Shown here: positions 37,983 through 40,351 of the stretch, piece after piece
Numbering within the stretch: position 1 is the stretch's first letter
Layout: each line of letters opens with the position of its first letter
Origin: Ruminobacter sp.
GTDB lineage: Bacteria; Pseudomonadota; Gammaproteobacteria; Enterobacterales; Succinivibrionaceae
Assembly: GCA_017940385.1 (NCBI GenBank)
Contig: JAGAYS010000010.1
Span: 1 to 40,351 of the forward strand
Direction of reading: 5' to 3'
Length of the DNA stretch: 40,351 bases
Position numbers and translations under genes: made by a program
The notes under the pieces: generated by a model
What the model was told of the DNA's origin: nothing
Databases searched by the model: none
What the model saw: the letters and a program-made list of their open reading frames with translations, nothing else

Positions 37983-38032
37983 CGATGCCGGATACCGGCA
38001 CCGCAACCTTAACTGCGGGTTATAAAACGCGA

Positions 38033-38578
38033 CTATGGCGTAATCATCATCGGCATGAATACCACATACTGCAAAGCCATGATAACCAGCATGGAGTATA
38101 TGCCGGTTACGACGTCATCCAGGGCAACGCACACGCCTGCAGGCAGATACTTGAACATCAGGGAAATGGGCCACGGCTTCAGCATGTCAATAAACCTGAA
38201 GGTAAAAAAGGCTATGATGACGTAATACCACTGAGTCAGACAGAAACACGTAACCAGCATGCCAACTATGTCATCAAACACGATTCTGTGCTTGTTTGAC
38301 ATGCCTATGAGATTAAGCATGGAGGTACAGATGTAAACTGATGCGGGTATCAGGAGCATCAGCAGCGCAAGCTTCAGATACCACGGGCAGAAGCTTACAA
38401 AAACGATGCAGAGCGGAATGGATGCCAGACAGGTAAAGGTTCCGGGACGAAGAGTCTTTAAACTGATCCCGAAAGCGGTTCCCAGCAGGTGAATCGGATT
38501 GGATAAATTTATGTAGCTAAGCTTTTCAGGATCAGACCTATACTCTTTATCTGAAGGCTGATTAGATCTGTCAGTCAT
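38033..38578 (-). CDS. pgpA: Phosphatidylglycerophosphatase A
   Basis: 181 residues, integral inner-membrane enzyme that dephosphorylates phosphatidylglycerol phosphate to phosphatidylglycerol. Family marks are SNPIHLLGTAFGISL, the PGT turn, VFDDIVGM (catalytic acidic pair) and a late LDDVVTGIYS. About 3-4 hydrophobic segments. The start at 38578 has GGAG 5 bases upstream; an upstream in-frame ATG at 38617 has none. It converges on the helicase and lies between the helicase and the WYL regulator, so the putative defence genes flank a core gene. Confidence 0.93.
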   Translation of the reverse strand: MTDRSNQPSDKEYRSDPEKLSYINLSNPIHLLGTAFGISLKTLRPGTFTCLASIPLCIVFVSFCPWYLKLALLMLLIPASVYICTSMLNLIGMSNKHRIVFDDIVGMLVTCFCLTQWYYVIIAFFTFRFIDMLKPWPISLMFKYLPAGVCVALDDVVTGIYSMLVIMALQYVVFMPMMITP

Positions 38579-38599
38579 ATCTGCTCCATAAAAATGCAC

Positions 38600-38628
38600 A
38601 AAACAAAAACCGCACAAACGTGCGGTTT
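38600..38628 (-). terminator. Terminator of the WYL regulator gene
   Basis: AAACCGCAC (38607-38615) pairs with GTGCGGTTT (38620-38628). On the minus strand TTTTTGTTTT follows. Confidence 0.88.
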
Positions 38629-38681
38629 ATTGTATCATAAATATTGACTTACATACTAAATATGTAAATTACGGTCGGGTA

Positions 38682-39611
38682 TTACATATTCAACAGAACA
38701 AATATCTCATTCTTGTTCTTAAGCACAATCTGATTATTATCGGCTTCATTGTCATCAGGGCTCAGACGAAGTGTTCTTAAAGTATAGAACAGCAGGGCCT
38801 GACGGCACTTGTACACAACCTCACCGTTTTCCATACCGTAGTCGAGCTCAATTGCCTTTCTCTGACTTTCTGAAAGATTAGGATTAGGAATGATATGGAG
38901 AGATACCACAAAATTCCATCTCATGTCTTCATTAGGGTCTATGTTGGAAACATCAATCTTGCCTACTGAAAGAATACGGGAAAGAACGAAGTCCCTGAAA
39001 TCATGCTTCTCATGACAATATGCGCGGACATGCCATCTTATACCGTCAAAACCGAGTGCGTGAGGTGAAATGATTCTGCTTGCAGGATCGATTCTGCTCA
39101 TTGACTGGTACGTGATGCGGAGAGAGCATTTATTTAAAATACAGTAAACGATGGTTGAAAGGATTTCAAAATCAACACTGCGCTTTGGCGGTACAAAGCA
39201 GGCGACGTTAGGAGTCTGAAGCAGGTAGTTACTGGTATCATGAATAATGCCCTGAGCATTCATATACAGGTCATTAAGATATGATGTAGCACTGCAGATA
39301 GAATATAAAGGTCTGTACTTTGCAGTCTTTACGTAAACCTTCTGATGCCGGTCATACTCAAGATTATGAGGGGCCATTTCAGTATACTTGGCAAGGTCCA
39401 GAGAAGACTGAGGAATTGAGATGCCGAAAAATTCAACCAGGTCAGATCTGTTTATGTGGCCACTCCAGCATAAACGGTAATCAATGAATTCCAATCGGCG
39501 TTCCTGATTCCATTTATTGTTTCCCGGCTTAGCAATTGGGGGCTTCTTCAGAGCTGCTGTCAGCCCCTTGGAAGCTCGGGCAGATCTGCCATTAGCATTA
39601 ACTGTGTTCAT
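38682..39611 (-). CDS. WYL-domain transcription regulator, BrxR/CapW-like
   Basis: 309 residues. After a basic, disordered N-terminus (1-35) comes a winged helix-turn-helix (about 36-95; EFIDYRLCWSGHINRSDL, FGISIPQSSLDL). A WYL domain follows at about 150-225 (LRITYQSMS, ISPHALGFDGIRWHVRAYC, FRDFVLSRI), then a C-terminal extension (WCX-like). This layout and the motifs match the BrxR/CapW regulators that repress BREX, CBASS and other defence loci and respond to a ligand in the WYL pocket. The start is taken at ATG 39611 (GGAAAATACT upstream); a GTG seven codons earlier is also in frame. Repeats just upstream may be its operator. Which genes it controls is unknown; the ATPase-helicase pair is 0.8 kb beyond its 3' end. 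Confidence 0.88.
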   Translation of the reverse strand: MNTVNANGRSARASKGLTAALKKPPIAKPGNNKWNQERRLEFIDYRLCWSGHINRSDLVEFFGISIPQSSLDLAKYTEMAPHNLEYDRHQKVYVKTAKYRPLYSICSATSYLNDLYMNAQGIIHDTSNYLLQTPNVACFVPPKRSVDFEILSTIVYCILNKCSLRITYQSMSRIDPASRIISPHALGFDGIRWHVRAYCHEKHDFRDFVLSRILSVGKIDVSNIDPNEDMRWNFVVSLHIIPNPNLSESQRKAIELDYGMENGEVVYKCRQALLFYTLRTLRLSPDDNEADNNQIVLKNKNEIFVLLNM

Positions 39612-39631
39612 AGTATTTTCCGTTATATTCA

Positions 39632-39669
39632 CTGAGCGTAATTAATGGCTACCTGAGTAGCGTAATTAA
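39632..39669. repeat. Direct and inverted repeats upstream of the WYL regulator
   Basis: GCGTAATTAA occurs at 39636-39645 and 39660-39669 (24 bases apart), each preceded by CTGAG. Between them GCTAC-CTGA-GTAGC (39648-39661) is a perfect inverted repeat. The cluster ends about 20 bases from the start codon, the position expected for an autoregulatory operator. Confidence 0.6.
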
Positions 39670-40233
39670 CTAAAAATAATAAATAATAATTAGTAAAATA
39701 AAATTTATTAATATAAATATAGTTCCTGCTATTATTGATCATTTAACAAGATATTTGCAAACAAAAAAAACAATTTGTGCGGATTAAAAACAAAAACAGA
39801 GTTATTACACACCGTCACAATAAATCATAAATCAGTTTATAAAACATTCTGTCACCAAATAAATGATATATCATCATCAAACAATTTTATCCTTATGTAT
39901 CATTCCTACGATAATTATTTATAAATTTATAAAGTATATTGTCACGATCTTTTATTAAGTTTGATCCGTGAAAATTTTTAAGAGGTCATTATTGGTGCGT
40001 CTTCATCCGTATATAATTATTTTATAGGCCAAAGATTTCAGAGGAAAAATCATAGACATAAGGCCGAATCGGGGCCAAAACGCGTGATTACGCGCATGCA
40101 GAGCGGATACGGTTCAAATATCCCGGCTGCTCTTAAAAGACAACGTGAACAGGTTACGGCGTAAATATGGTTGAGTCATGACAGGAAACGGTAATGACCG
40201 GGAAATGAATAAAACTCATCCCCCCAGAAACGC

Positions 40234-40257
40234 AAAAACCGACCATAAGGTCGGTTT
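40234..40257 (-). terminator. tRNA-Asp terminator
   Basis: AAACCGACC (40236-40244) pairs with GGTCGGTTT (40249-40257) around a 4-base loop, with five Ts on the minus strand. Confidence 0.9.
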
Positions 40258-40266
40258 CTAAGATAG

Positions 40267-40344
40267 TGGCGGAACGGACGGGGCTCGAACCCGCGACCTC
40301 CTGCGTGACAGGCAGGCATTCTAACCAAGCTGAACTACCGCTCC
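40267..40344 (-). tRNA. tRNA-Asp(GTC)
   Basis: A cloverleaf on the minus strand with encoded CCA. The acceptor is GGAGCGG/CCGTTCC, discriminator G, anticodon loop CTGTCAC (anticodon GTC) in stem CCTGC/GCAGG, and T arm GCGGG-TTCGAGC-CCCGT. The D-loop is one base longer than in E. coli, giving 78 bases. Its promoter lies beyond the window. Confidence 0.96.
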
Positions 40345-40351
40345 GCATAAA

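Larger units (their letters stand above)
39612..40266. other. 655-base gap between the WYL gene and tRNA-Asp
   Basis: Bases 39670-40020 are strongly AT-rich and without genes (regulator promoter region). Bases 40040-40180 are GC-richer and can fold: CGCGT-GATT-ACGCG (40081-40094), and AGAGC/GCTCT enclosing GGATA/TATCC (about 40100-40136). The tRNA-Asp terminator is at 40234-40257. No protein is supported. Confidence 0.55.

Noticed and set aside
40267-40344. tRNA-Asp as an attachment site for an integrated island
   Set aside because: No integrase, and no second copy of the tRNA 3' end was noticed in the window; pgpA, a core gene, lies only 1.7 kb away.

Overview
The window looks like chromosome from a gut- or rumen-type gammaproteobacterium, most likely a Succinivibrionaceae (Aeromonadales) relative. 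This placement is an inference. It rests on the classic gammaproteobacterial gene order nnr-tsaE-amiB-mutL-miaA-hfq-hflX-hflK-hflC-purA with queG divergent, on apaH-folA, rplU-rpmA-obgE, prmA with fis, a MutH-type MutL without the endonuclease motif, moderate GC with very AT-rich intergenic DNA, and several proteins of a kind common in gut anaerobes. No insertion sequence, prophage, CRISPR array or rRNA was seen.

Left part (1-11.6 kb). A truncated gene end is followed by a small membrane-anchored toxin-fold-like protein, the peroxiredoxin bcp, tRNA-Met(CAT), rpoD and dnaG. rpoD and dnaG are separated by a terminator and a 490-base gap, and rpsU is absent, so the usual rpsU-dnaG-rpoD operon is broken up. 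apaH and folA run divergently from dnaG. Then come a small conserved protein, an NhaC-type Na+/H+ antiporter, obgE, and the ribosomal protein operon rplU-rpmA, which has a near-consensus promoter.

Middle part (11.8-30.9 kb). ispB converges on an HD-GYP phosphodiesterase whose receiver domain has lost its phospho-acceptor aspartate. purA and the long leftward hfq superoperon follow, with the overlaps TAATG (amiB/mutL) and ATGA (mutL/miaA). queG and nnr diverge from start codons that share two bases. A polyphosphate-glucokinase-like ROK kinase and recJ converge on a perfect bidirectional terminator.

Right part (31-40 kb), the most unusual. A degenerate PTS EIICB-like membrane protein, with the EIIB cysteine position occupied by histidine, overlaps prmA. 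fis follows without dusB and has a hairpin-containing leader. Next is a two-gene operon-like pair: a DUF2791/BrxD-like P-loop ATPase and an Lhr/BrxHI-like helicase. pgpA and a BrxR/CapW-like WYL regulator with a repeat-rich upstream region come after it, and the window ends in tRNA-Asp(GTC). The ATPase and helicase pair, with a defence-type WYL regulator close by but no methyltransferase, PglZ or TerB-like partner in sight, is the best candidate for an undescribed minimal (phage-defence or genome-maintenance) system. Its function is inferred from family resemblance only.
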